Source: Acrocarpospora macrocephala
Lineage (GTDB): Bacteria > Actinomycetota > Actinomycetes > Streptosporangiales > Streptosporangiaceae
Assembly: GCF_009687865.1 (NCBI RefSeq)
Contig: NZ_BLAE01000017.1
Location: 105,287-169,286, forward strand
Reading direction: 5' to 3'
Length of the DNA: 64,000 nt
Under the pieces are notes generated by a model. It searched no databases. It saw only the letters and a list, made by a program, of their open reading frames with translations, and was not told the origin of the DNA. A program made the position numbers and the translations under genes. Positions 41,017 through 49,630 of this stretch are shown one piece after another (position 1 is the first letter of the stretch; each line of letters opens with the position of its first letter).

Positions 41017-42636
41017 ATGTTCCCGGCCCCCGTACTTGACGCGCTGCGGATATCGCCGAGCCGTACCGCCATCGAGCACGGAGGGCGCGAGATCACCCGC
41101 GGTGACCTGCTCACCGCCGTCGCGCGCATCGCCACCGGCCTACGCGCCGCCGGCCTCGGCCCCGGCAAGGGCGTCGCCATGATGACCAGCACCTCTCCCG
41201 ACGCCTACGCCGCCCACCTGGCCGCCCACGCCCTCGGCTGCCGCGTCGCCGCCTTCCGCCCCCGCTGGAGCGCCGACCAAATCGCCCACGCCCTCGCCTA
41301 CCAATTCGACGCCCTCATCGTCGACCCCGGCACCCACGCCGCCTACCTGAAGGTCCCGAATCCCGACTCCGGTCCCCGCATGGGCGACCCTGGCGTCCGC
41401 TCCACTGACTTGAAGGTCCCGAGCCCCGACTCCGGTCCCCGCATGGGCGACCCTGGCGTCCGCTCCACTGACCTGAAAGTCCCGGACCTCGACGCCCGCC
41501 TTGGCGATTTACGTGTCCCTGTCCTCGACACCGCTAAATTGCTTGACCACCCGGCCGACCCGCTCACCATCGACGCCCGCCCCGGCGACATCGCCCGGCT
41601 CACCTTCACCAGTGGCAGCACCGGCCAGCCCAAAGGCTGCGCCCAGACCTACCGCGCCTTCAGCCTCGCCTACCAGCGCGACGACTGGCCACCCCAGCTG
41701 GCCGCACTGATGACCCATTTCCAGCGCTGCCTCGTCCACGAGAGCCTGGCCAGCCCCGTCATGATGACCTATTTAGGCCGCTGCCTCGTCACCGGCGGCA
41801 CCGCCATCATGACCAGCGAGCCCCTCACCCCCGACCTCATCGATCGCCACCGCGTCACCGCCACCATGATGCCCCCGCCCCGCCTGCACGTCCTCCTCGC
41901 CACCCTCCACCAACGCCCCGCCGACCTCTCCACCCTGCGCGCCGTCGTCCTCGGCGGCTCCCCAGCCGACCCCGGCCTCCTCACCGCCGCCATGGACCGC
42001 CTCGGCCCCATCATCTGGCAGGGGTACGGCCAGGCGGAAGGCGGCGTAATCTCCATGCTCACCCCGACCGACATCACCACCTGCCCCGACGCCCTCACCA
42101 CGGTCGGCCGCCCCCTCCCCACCGTCGAACTAAGCGTCCGCAACTACGACAACCGCCCGGGCACCCCCGGCGAGATCTGGGTCCGGAGCCCTCACATGAT
42201 GACCCGCTACTGGAACGACCCCGACCAGACCGCCGAGGTCCTGCAAGACGGCTGGCTCCACACCCGCGACATCGGCTACGTCGGCCCCGACGGCCTCCTC
42301 CGCCTGACCGGCCGCAGCCGCGACGTCATCCTCGTCAACGCCGAAGTCTGCTACCCCACCGCCATCGAACGCGTCCTCACCACCCACCCCTCCGTCTCCG
42401 CCGCCTACGTCACCAGCACCCCCGACCCCACCACCGGCGACGCCATCCACGCTTTCGTCGTCCCCACCCCCGGCCACCAAATAGACAACGCGGTCCTCCA
42501 GTCCCTCATCCAGTCATCCCTGAGCAAAGCGCACACCCCCAAGACGATCACCGTCCTCACATCCGTCCCCACCACCCCCGCTGGCAAGCCCGACATGCGC
42601 GCCTTGGCAGCCCTTCTCCCGCTCCTCAGCCCATGA
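41017..42636 (+). CDS. Class I adenylate-forming (AMP-binding/acyl-CoA synthetase-like) enzyme
   Basis: The 539-residue ANL enzyme has ITRGDLLTAVARIATGLRAA, the P-loop RLTFTSGSTGQPKGCAQTYR, VLGGSPADPGLLTAAMDRLG, IWQGYGQAEGGVISMLTP, and the hinge region LLRLTGRSRDVILVNAEVCY. The C-terminal KTITVLTSVPTTPAGKPDMR carries the catalytic Lys. It activates a carboxylic acid as an acyl-AMP, then probably to a thioester. Before the P-loop it contains a 21-residue tandem repeat encoded by a 63-bp DNA repeat. The segment VCYPTAIERVL is encoded by DNA identical to a spacer of the CRISPR array that begins 135 bp downstream. AGGAGG precedes the ATG. Confidence 0.88.
   Translation: MFPAPVLDALRISPSRTAIEHGGREITRGDLLTAVARIATGLRAAGLGPGKGVAMMTSTSPDAYAAHLAAHALGCRVAAFRPRWSADQIAHALAYQFDALIVDPGTHAAYLKVPNPDSGPRMGDPGVRSTDLKVPSPDSGPRMGDPGVRSTDLKVPDLDARLGDLRVPVLDTAKLLDHPADPLTIDARPGDIARLTFTSGSTGQPKGCAQTYRAFSLAYQRDDWPPQLAALMTHFQRCLVHESLASPVMMTYLGRCLVTGGTAIMTSEPLTPDLIDRHRVTATMMPPPRLHVLLATLHQRPADLSTLRAVVLGGSPADPGLLTAAMDRLGPIIWQGYGQAEGGVISMLTPTDITTCPDALTTVGRPLPTVELSVRNYDNRPGTPGEIWVRSPHMMTRYWNDPDQTAEVLQDGWLHTRDIGYVGPDGLLRLTGRSRDVILVNAEVCYPTAIERVLTTHPSVSAAYVTSTPDPTTGDAIHAFVVPTPGHQIDNAVLQSLIQSSLSKAHTPKTITVLTSVPTTPAGKPDMRALAALLPLLSP
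41347..41505 (+). repeat. In-frame 63-bp tandem repeat inside the ligase gene
   Basis: Unit 1 (41347-41409) and unit 2 (41410-41472) are 63 bp each and differ at only three positions. A diverged partial third unit starts at 41473. Each unit encodes LKVPNPDSGPRMGDPGVRST plus D (21 residues), so the frame is kept. It lies in the loop before the P-loop, which usually tolerates insertions. The near identity of the units implies recent slippage or duplication. Confidence 0.9.
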
Positions 42637-42770
42637 TTCGTGGTTGCCCGGTCCCGAACCACCCTCCTGGCAGACCTTGGACCGATGCCTTTGTGAGATT
42701 GTTCCCCGGCTCGAAAGAATGGGATCATTCCTGGCGCCGACAAGGGACGCGATCTGCCGGGTGATCCGGG

Positions 42771-43896
42771 GAACCATCCCCGCATGCGCGGGGCCGACGC
42801 GGAAATCGCGGGCATCGCCGGTGGTGCCGGAGAACCATCCCCGCATGCGCGGGGCCGACGCCGCCGGGGTGGGGTTCCTGGCCTGGCACCGCGAACCATC
42901 CCCGCATGCGCGGGGCCGACCGGCTCCCGCACTGGCTTTACGAGCCGGTCCAGGAACCATCCCCGCATGCGCGGGGCCGACACCTGCCAGCGGCGGATCA
43001 TCGTCCCCGGCGCAGAACCATCCCCGCATGCGCGGGGCCGACCGCGGGGCTCCGATGTCGGGTCGGGGCCCTGCAGAACCATCCCCGCATGCGCGGGGCC
43101 GACGTCGACTTCTTTGCGGAGGTCGTCGATGTCGCGGAACCATCCCCGCATGCGCGGGGCCGACCGGAATGATCAGCCCCCCTGGTGACCGTAGGGAGAA
43201 CCATCCCCGCATGCGCGGGGCCGACCGCGCGACGTGCCGTCTTGGGTGATACCCCAAAGAACCATCCCCGCATGCGCGGGGCCGACTTGGTGGCTTCTTC
43301 GGGCACCTCGATGCCGGGGGAACCATCCCCGCATGCGCGGGGCCGACGGCGCGAGGAACGCCAGCAGCTCCGACGCGTCGGAATCATCCCCGCATGCGCG
43401 GGGCCGACGCAGTACCCCCGGAGACCCGGGAGACTCCCGCAGAACCATCCCCGCATGCGCGGGGCCGACGCCGCGCAGATCATGGGCATGGAGCTGAAGC
43501 AGGAACCATCCCCGCATGCGCGGGGCCGACGGATAGGTCGAGTCCATGGTCATGAAGTAACGGGAACCATCCCCGCATGCGCGGGGCCGACCCCTTCGTG
43601 GCGCGTCGAACGACATCGTCAGGTGAACCATCCCCGCATGCGCGGGGCCGACGCCGGCGAACACAGCGTCCATGGCTGTCGAGAGGAACCATCCCCGCAT
43701 GCGCGGGGCCGACGCGGGCGGCTTATCGCGGCCATGACGGAAGAAGGAACCATCCCCGCATGCGCGGGGCCGACGTCTGCTACCCCACCGCCATCGAACG
43801 CGTCCTCGAACCATCCCCGCATGCGCGGGGCCGACGCGTATTTGGCCGGAGCTGCCTCCCAGGAGAAGGAACCATCCCCGCATGCGCGGGGCCGAC
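42771..43896 (-). CRISPR. Type I-E-like CRISPR array, 19 repeats, 18 spacers
   Basis: Nineteen repeats of 28 conserved bases start every 61 bp exactly: 42771, 42832, 42893 and so on to 43869. On the plus strand they begin GAACCATCCCCGCATGCG and end GGGGCCGAC. Spacers are 33 bp (or 29-bp repeats and 32-bp spacers if the variable preceding base is counted). The reverse complement has the I-E layout: GTCGG, then a CCCCGC/GCGGGG stem, then ATGGTTC as the 5' handle. crRNA is therefore probably made from the minus strand. Only repeat 11 (43381) varies, GAATC for GAACC. No cas gene is visible in the window. Spacer 17 (43775-43807) matches the adjacent ligase gene. Confidence 0.97.
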
Positions 43897-44052
43897 ACTT
43901 GCTGACCTGGGAACTTAGCGGCGGAAGGTCTTGGAATTCTTTAGTTGCCTAGCGGGTGGGTGCTCGCTTGCCAACTATGCTGCCCTTCAGAAACGGTCTT
44001 CGTGGTAGAGCTGGATTGAACGATACAGCGGCCCCACGGGGCGAGTGCGCCC
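43897..44052 (-). promoter_or_regulatory. Probable CRISPR leader
   Basis: By repeat orientation the leader must lie to the right of the last repeat. This 156-bp stretch is clearly more AT-rich than its surroundings (for example ttggaattctttagttgcct) and carries no gene. It should hold the pre-crRNA promoter and the Cas1-Cas2 docking signals. Confidence 0.5.
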
Positions 44053-44141
44053 GAACCCTCCCCCTATGAGCGCAGGGCCGACACCTAATACTGGTCTCAA
44101 AGACGGTGCCCAAAGACCATCCCCGTAAGCGTAGGGTCGGA
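44053..44141 (-). repeat. Two degenerate CRISPR repeats beyond the leader
   Basis: 44053-44082 begins GAACCCTCCCCCTATGAG and ends AGGGCCGAC; 44114-44141 reads AGACCATCCCCGTAAGCG and then TAGGGTCGGA. Both are decayed versions of the array repeat, and their starts are exactly 61 bp apart, the array's period. They look like remains of an older array segment on the far side of the leader. Confidence 0.75.
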
Positions 44142-44206
44142 TGCCTCCAGGACGGCTGGCTCTACACCCGCGACATCGACTACCTCGGCCCTGACGGCCA
44201 CCTCTG
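44142..44206 (+). pseudogene. Fragment of a second adenylate-forming ligase gene
   Basis: The plus frame reads CLQDGWLYTRDIDYLGPDGH, which matches VLQDGWLHTRDIGYVGPDGL of the intact ligase (DNA 42238-42303) at about 80% of bases. The likeness begins right after the degenerate repeat and ends at the 3' end of the MocR gene. It is too long to be one spacer, so it is the remnant of a paralogous ligase copy truncated on both sides. Confidence 0.7.
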
Positions 44207-45634
44207 TCAGGCCACTGTTCTGGTGCGGCCCGCCGTGCGGCGGGTGAGGCCCTGGTTGTCGAGGGTGGTGGTGAGGGTGCGGAGGGCGCGGCGGAGGGTC
44301 ATTTCGTCGAGGTGGCCGTAGCCGAGGACGATGCCGTTTTTGGGGTGGCTGTGGGGGTGGTAGTAGTCGGCGAGGGTGGTGACGATTACGCCGCGGTCGC
44401 GGAGGGTGTGGGTCAGGCGGGTGGCGGGGAGGGCGGGAGGGAGGAGGAGGGTGGCGGCGGAGCCGGTGTCGGAGCCGAGGAGGCTGGTGTCGGGGTAGGC
44501 GCCGAGGGACTGGTGGAGCAGGGTGCGGCGCTGGGCGTAGAGGCTGGAGAGGCGGTCCACGCGGCGGGTGGGGCAGCCGGATCTGAGCAGGTCGGCGGCT
44601 ACCTGCTGGCACATGTGGGACGGCGGCTCGGGGCCGTACGGCAGTCGCGCCTCGATGCCGGCCAGGAGCGGCCGGGGGACGACCAGGAAGGCGAGGCGCA
44701 GCGAGGGTGTGAGCAGGTCGCGGAACGAGCCGTACATCATCGTGCGGGCGGGGTCCGCGGTGGCCAGCACGCTGGGGCGGGGGTTGATGCTGGGGTTGAA
44801 GACGCCGTCGAAGGCCGGTTCGATGATCAGGGCGTCGTGGTTGGCGGCCCAGGCCGAGAGGGCGTGGCGCCGGTCGAGGGACATGCGGGCGCCGAGTGGG
44901 TCGTTGCGTTCGGGGGTGACGATGACGGCGTCGCAGCCGGGTGGGATCAGGTCGGCGCGGGCGCCGGCGCCGTCGACGGGGATGGGGAGTACGGTGGCGT
45001 GCCGGGCGATGGCGTTGCGGAACTCGGGGGGTGCGGGGTTTTCGAGGCCTACGGTCACGGGGCGGTCGCCGGCGCCGGGGAGGGCCAGCCGGAGCGCGTC
45101 GGCGTACCCGGAGACGACGATGACCTCGTGGTGGTCGAGGACGAGGCCGCGGGTGTCGCGGAGCAGGGCGGCGATGGCGAAGCGCAGGTCTAGCAGGCCG
45201 GCGGCGGGTGGCTCGTCGATGGGCGGGGCGTGGTGGCTGGCGCGGCGCCAGGCGGCGCGCCAGGCGGCGATCGGGAACGCCTCGGAGGTGGGCTGGCCCG
45301 GGGTCAGGTCGACCGGGCCCTGCGCGGGGGCCGGAGCGGTGGCTCGGGGCGTGCCGTGCTCGTCGGCGCGGGTGCGTATCGCGACGTAGGTGCCGGAGCC
45401 GTGCTTGCCGGTGACGTAGCCGTCGGCGAACAGGAGCTCGTAGGCGGCGAGCGCGACGCCCCGGGAGACCTGGAGCACCTCCGCCATGGTCCGGGTGGAC
45501 GGCATCCGGGTGCCCGCGGCCAGCTGGCCGGAGTCGATGGCCTGCCGGAGCTGGTGGGCCACCTGGTCGTGGAGCGGTGTGGGCAGGCTCCGGTCTACTC
45601 GGATCGGTACGCGTAGTCCTTGCGGGTTACGCAT
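44207..45634 (-). CDS. MocR-type (GntR/aminotransferase-like) regulator lacking the PLP lysine
   Basis: The 475-residue protein has an N-terminal GntR wHTH (LHDQVAHQLRQAIDSGQLAAG, TRTMAEVLQVSRGVALAAYE) and a fold-type I aminotransferase-like domain (VDLTPGQPTSEAFPIAAWRA, DAVIVTPERNDPLGARMSLD). The lysine that normally binds PLP, in a GTFSK-like motif, is replaced: the sequence is YGSFRDLLTPSLRLAFLV, with Asp at about residue 306. The usual EDDYD motif reads EPAFD. It therefore probably does not form a PLP aldimine. The ATG at 45634 has a GGGGGACAGG ribosome site; an upstream in-frame start at 45718 is less likely. Confidence 0.85.
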   Translation of the reverse strand: MRNPQGLRVPIRVDRSLPTPLHDQVAHQLRQAIDSGQLAAGTRMPSTRTMAEVLQVSRGVALAAYELLFADGYVTGKHGSGTYVAIRTRADEHGTPRATAPAPAQGPVDLTPGQPTSEAFPIAAWRAAWRRASHHAPPIDEPPAAGLLDLRFAIAALLRDTRGLVLDHHEVIVVSGYADALRLALPGAGDRPVTVGLENPAPPEFRNAIARHATVLPIPVDGAGARADLIPPGCDAVIVTPERNDPLGARMSLDRRHALSAWAANHDALIIEPAFDGVFNPSINPRPSVLATADPARTMMYGSFRDLLTPSLRLAFLVVPRPLLAGIEARLPYGPEPPSHMCQQVAADLLRSGCPTRRVDRLSSLYAQRRTLLHQSLGAYPDTSLLGSDTGSAATLLLPPALPATRLTHTLRDRGVIVTTLADYYHPHSHPKNGIVLGYGHLDEMTLRRALRTLTTTLDNQGLTRRTAGRTRTVA

Positions 45635-45739
45635 CCTGTCCCCCCGTTCGCGAAGTGGCGCCGATGACGGCGGTGGGCCGCCCTCATCGGCTGCCCCCTC
45701 ATGAGGAAGGCGTGACATCCCGTTCCATCCGGTGGAACC

Positions 45740-47674
45740 TCATCGGTCTGCGGGGCGGTAGCAGCAGCGCAAGCCCGTTTGCACGGTGGTGCGTAGTTCG
45801 TCGCCGATGACCGGGTCGGCTTCGGTGATCCGGGCCAGGGCGCGCCGGATGGCCTTGCCCACCGCGATCCTGGCTCGCTCCTCGCTGCCGGTGAACCGGC
45901 GCACCCGCCCGCTCATGCCGGTGGCCGCGGCCAGCTCGTCCACCAGCCAGTCCCGCTCGGCGCGCAGCGCTTCGGTCCTGCCCAGGTCGTGCTGCGACTC
46001 CAGCTCGTCGATCTCGGCTTGCAGCTGGGCGAGCCGCTGCTTGTAGGTGCGCTTGGCCTGCTCGTCCAGGACGGGCTGCCCGGTCTCGGTCTCGCCGTCG
46101 ATCATGCCGGGTCCGGCGGCCAGGTCGGTGGCCCGGATCTCGCAGCCGGGGTTGGCGATCAGGGTGGCCAGGTGGCGCATGCCGACGCTGTGGTCGACGA
46201 GCACGGTCCGCCCGTTCAGGTCGATCTGCCAGTGCCGCCCGTGCCGGCGGCACTTGCCGACGTCCTTGGACTTGATCGGGACGCGCGACTCGGGCACTGA
46301 GGGCAGCACCATGCCGAGCTCGGCCGCCTCCTCGGTCGCCTGCGCCATCTCCTGGGCGGCGTCGTCGGTCGGGCCGTTCCGCCGCGCCAGCGCCTGCCCG
46401 AGCCGCCACCGCGACAAGACCGCCGCCGGCCAGTGCCCGAGCGCCAGATTGTCCTGTACGGCACCGCGCAGATGATCCACCGCCCGGTCCAGGTCGCCGG
46501 TGGTGAGGCTGGCCACGCCGAGCGCGTGCCGGGTCGAGCCGAAGCAGGAGACGCCCAGGCTGACGATCATGGGCAGCCGGGCGAACGGGGCCAGCAGCTG
46601 GTAGGCCTCGGCCGAGGTCTCGGCGTCGTCGAGCAGGTGGGCGGCTTCCACGATGCCGTACATGGTGGACAGCCAGCTGCTGGAGCGGGGCAGGTCGGCC
46701 AGGTCGCGGCCGCGCAGCCGGGCCAGCATGCCGGCGGCGAGGCGCTTGTCGCCCTTGGCGGCGGAGGCGACCGCGAGGGCCGCGAAGTAGGAGTTGTCGA
46801 CGGCGCTCAGCATCGGCGAGTTGACCATCTCCAGCAGCACCGGGACGAGTTCGGCGATCCGGCCCTGGTACCAGCGGATGGTGCCGAGCTGGCCGCCGTA
46901 CCAGCCGGTGGTGTCGACGTCGCCGGCTACGGCGCCGCGCTCGGCGGCCACGTTGGCGAGGTTCTCGGCGTGGCCGAAGCGGCCGGTGCGGACGGCGAGC
47001 ATGACGTCGATGGCGCTCACCACGAAGCCGACGGCGCGGTTGTCGTGCAGGTCGAGGCGGGAGCGCAGCTCCTCGAGGGCGCGCTCGGCGTGCGGGTCGG
47101 CGGCCAGGAAGCGGTCCACGGTCTGCCAGAGCAGGCCCATCAGCAGGTCGCCGCGGCGGCCGGTGCTCCCGGCGGTCGAGACGAGCTCCTCGGCCAGGTC
47201 GGCGCGGAGCATGCCGTGCTCGGGCGCGAGCAGGCAGTGGTGGGCGAGGCTGAGCGCTTCGGCGAGGGCCTGCGTGTCCCCGGCGCGGCGGGCCTCTGCG
47301 ACGATCTTGATGATGGCGGCGTGCTCCGCGGTGCGGTAGTCCTCCTCGCCGGCGAGCCGGGCGCGCAGCCGCAGCGCCAGCGTCGAGCGCGGGTCGATGG
47401 CGGACAGGGCGTGCCGCTGGCGCATCCGGATCAGGCCGGCTTCCACGGTGGTGCGGTGCTCGTGCACCCAGACCCCGCCGAGTCCGAGGGCGGCGCGGGC
47501 CATCGCGGGGGCGTTGTTCTCGCCCTGGGCCATCCGGTAGGCGTCGTCGAACCACCGCCGTGCCGCCTGCAGGTCGCCGTCCACATACAGCGCTCGTTCC
47601 CCGGCGACGAGTGTGAATTCGATGCCGTCGCCGAAGTCAGCTGAGTAGGTCTCCAGCCCCTGTACCAAGCTCAC
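45740..47674 (-). CDS. Large TPR-like protein with a C-terminal regulator-type domain
   Basis: The 644-residue protein is mostly helical repeats like the sensor part of LuxR/BTAD-type regulators (ERALYVDGDLQAARRWFDDA, GVASLTTGDLDRAVDHLRGA, SRWRLGQALARRNGPTDDAA). A beta-rich segment then follows (WQIDLNGRTVLVDHSVGMRH, LATLIANPGCEIRATDLAAG), then a coiled coil (YKQRLAQLQAEIDELESQHD) and a C-terminal helical end. No P-loop and no clear HTH are present, so it resembles the sensor half of a regulator without its ATPase. A GAGAGGA ribosome site precedes the GTG. Confidence 0.6.
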   Translation of the reverse strand: MSLVQGLETYSADFGDGIEFTLVAGERALYVDGDLQAARRWFDDAYRMAQGENNAPAMARAALGLGGVWVHEHRTTVEAGLIRMRQRHALSAIDPRSTLALRLRARLAGEEDYRTAEHAAIIKIVAEARRAGDTQALAEALSLAHHCLLAPEHGMLRADLAEELVSTAGSTGRRGDLLMGLLWQTVDRFLAADPHAERALEELRSRLDLHDNRAVGFVVSAIDVMLAVRTGRFGHAENLANVAAERGAVAGDVDTTGWYGGQLGTIRWYQGRIAELVPVLLEMVNSPMLSAVDNSYFAALAVASAAKGDKRLAAGMLARLRGRDLADLPRSSSWLSTMYGIVEAAHLLDDAETSAEAYQLLAPFARLPMIVSLGVSCFGSTRHALGVASLTTGDLDRAVDHLRGAVQDNLALGHWPAAVLSRWRLGQALARRNGPTDDAAQEMAQATEEAAELGMVLPSVPESRVPIKSKDVGKCRRHGRHWQIDLNGRTVLVDHSVGMRHLATLIANPGCEIRATDLAAGPGMIDGETETGQPVLDEQAKRTYKQRLAQLQAEIDELESQHDLGRTEALRAERDWLVDELAAATGMSGRVRRFTGSEERARIAVGKAIRRALARITEADPVIGDELRTTVQTGLRCCYRPADR

Positions 47675-47919
47675 GGCTTCCTCTCATCCTGCAGCTCGAT
47701 TTCGGTCCTCCCGTATGAGACAAGTGATAGGGGAACCGCTTGCACGTTCCTTGACGGCCGCTTGCTCACACCGAGCTCCGTGACACGTGATGGAACGGAG
47801 TGGAACGCCCTACCAGGGTGAGGTTCTGTAGTTGCCAGGTTGTTGCCAGGTCGGCTCGGCGCAGCAGAACTCTCGTTGGTCACAACGGACCGCAAGCGCG
47901 GCTGGTTCAGCTTGCGGGG

Positions 47920-49629
47920 TTATCTCCCTGACGGACGTTTCCCCGCCCGGCGGGCGGCGCGATGTGAGCCGGTGCCGGTCAGCGCGCGGACCGAGAGCTC
48001 GTCGTAGCGCTCCTGGTCGGCCTGTTCCCGGCTGAGCAGGGTCCCCGCGACCGCGCACAGGAATCCGAACGGGATCGAGACCAGGCCGGGGTTCTCCAGC
48101 GGGAAGAGGTGGAAGTCGATCCCCGCGGGCAGCAACGACAGGCTGGCCCCGGTGTCCGGGTCGACCTTGCCGGAGACCACCGGCGACAGCGCCATCAGCA
48201 GCAGCGAGCCGGACAGGCCGCCGTAGATGCCGGCCACCACCCCGGTGGAGTTGAACCGCTTCCAGAACAGCGACAGCACGATGGCGGGCAGGTTGGCGGA
48301 GGCGGCCATCGCGAACGCGAGCGCCACCAGGAAGGCCACGTTCAGGTTGCGGGCCACCACCGCGAGCACCACGGCGAGCGCGCCGACCAGGAAGGCGGAG
48401 AACCGGGCCACCGCGACCTCCTGCGACTCGCGCGGCCGGCCGAACATCAGCACGTGCCCGAAGTAGTCGTGCGCCAGCGAGGTGGAGGAGGCCAGGACCA
48501 GGCCGGAGACCACGGCCAGGATGGTGGCGAAGGCGACGGCGCCGACGAAGGCGAGCAGGATGTCGCCGCCGATCGGGCCGCCGGCGAACTCGCCGAGGGT
48601 GTACGCCAGTTGCAGGGCGGCGGTGTTGCCCGCCGGGTCCTGGGCGGCGATGGCGGCCTGGCCGACCACGGCGGTGGCGCCGAAGCCGAGCGCCAGCGTC
48701 ATCAGGTAGAAGACGCCGACCAGGCCGATCGCCCAGTTGACGGAGGTGCGGGCGGCGCGGGCGTCGGGGACGGTGAAGAACCGGCTGACGATGTGGGGGA
48801 GCCCGGCGGTGCCGAGCACGAGGGCGACGGCCAGGCTGATGAAGTCCAGCTTGTTGATCAGCGTGCGCAGCGGGTCGCCCTCGATCTCGCGGCCGTACTT
48901 GAGGCCGGGCTGGAGGAAGTCGGCGGCACGGCCGCTGGCCTTGGCGGCGGCGCCGAGCATGTCGCTGAGGTTGAAGCCGAACCGGGCGAGCACGAGCACG
49001 GTGAGCACGAGCGTGCCGGCCATCAGCAGCACGGCTTTGATGATCTGCACCCAGGTGGTGCCCTTCATCCCGCCGTAGGTGACGTAGAAGACCATCATCA
49101 GGCCGACGATGATGATGGTGAGCACCTTGGCGGCCCCGGCGGACAGGCCGAGGAAGCTCTGGCCGGGGTGGATGCCGAGCAGCAGCGAGACCAGCGCGCC
49201 CGCGCCGACCATCTGGGCCAGCAGGTAGAAGACCGAGACGGTGACCGTGGAGACGGCGGCGGCGGTGCGCACCCGGGGCTGCCGCCTGGCCCGGTAGGAG
49301 AGCACGTCGGCCATGGTGAAGCGGCCCGCGTTGCGCATCAGCTCGACCAGCAGCAGGGTGAGCAGCCAGGCGACCAGGAAGCCGATGGAGTAGAGGAAGC
49401 CGTCGTAGCCGGACAGGGCGATGATGCCGGCGATGCCGAGGAAGGACGCGGCGGACATGTAGTCCCCGGCCAGGGCCAGGCCGTTCTGCGGTCCCGAGAA
49501 GGCCCGGCCGCCGGCGTAGAAGTCGTCGGCGTTGCGGGTGTTGGCCCGGGCCCAGATGGTGATGCCGAGGGTGATCAGGATGAACACCAGGAACAGGCCG
49601 AAGGTCAGGAACCGCCCGTCGCCCGGCAT
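47920..49629 (-). CDS. actP: ActP/MctC-like solute:sodium (acetate/monocarboxylate) symporter
   Basis: The 569-residue protein has about 13 membrane helices of the SSS family: FLVFILITLGITIWARANTR, NADDFYAGGRAFSGPQNGLA, GDYMSAASFLGIAGIIALSG and YDGFLYSIGFLVAWLLTLLL. The G(D/E)YMSAASFLG stretch is typical of acetate permease. It imports acetate, pyruvate or other short acids with Na+. It starts 1 bp after the DUF485 gene, and this pairing is typical of actP loci. Exact substrate uncertain. Confidence 0.85.
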   Translation of the reverse strand: MPGDGRFLTFGLFLVFILITLGITIWARANTRNADDFYAGGRAFSGPQNGLALAGDYMSAASFLGIAGIIALSGYDGFLYSIGFLVAWLLTLLLVELMRNAGRFTMADVLSYRARRQPRVRTAAAVSTVTVSVFYLLAQMVGAGALVSLLLGIHPGQSFLGLSAGAAKVLTIIIVGLMMVFYVTYGGMKGTTWVQIIKAVLLMAGTLVLTVLVLARFGFNLSDMLGAAAKASGRAADFLQPGLKYGREIEGDPLRTLINKLDFISLAVALVLGTAGLPHIVSRFFTVPDARAARTSVNWAIGLVGVFYLMTLALGFGATAVVGQAAIAAQDPAGNTAALQLAYTLGEFAGGPIGGDILLAFVGAVAFATILAVVSGLVLASSTSLAHDYFGHVLMFGRPRESQEVAVARFSAFLVGALAVVLAVVARNLNVAFLVALAFAMAASANLPAIVLSLFWKRFNSTGVVAGIYGGLSGSLLLMALSPVVSGKVDPDTGASLSLLPAGIDFHLFPLENPGLVSIPFGFLCAVAGTLLSREQADQERYDELSVRALTGTGSHRAARRAGKRPSGR

Positions 49630-49630
49630 G

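Noticed and set aside
42405..43952. Several long open frames on both strands with repeats such as PSPHARGR and PRACGDGS
   Set aside because: They are translations of the CRISPR repeats; 61-bp periodicity lets frames stay open. They are not genes.
44142..44206. Reading the ligase fragment as one more CRISPR spacer
   Set aside because: Homology runs about 65 bp without a repeat at the expected 61-bp step, so it is a gene remnant and not a 33-bp spacer.
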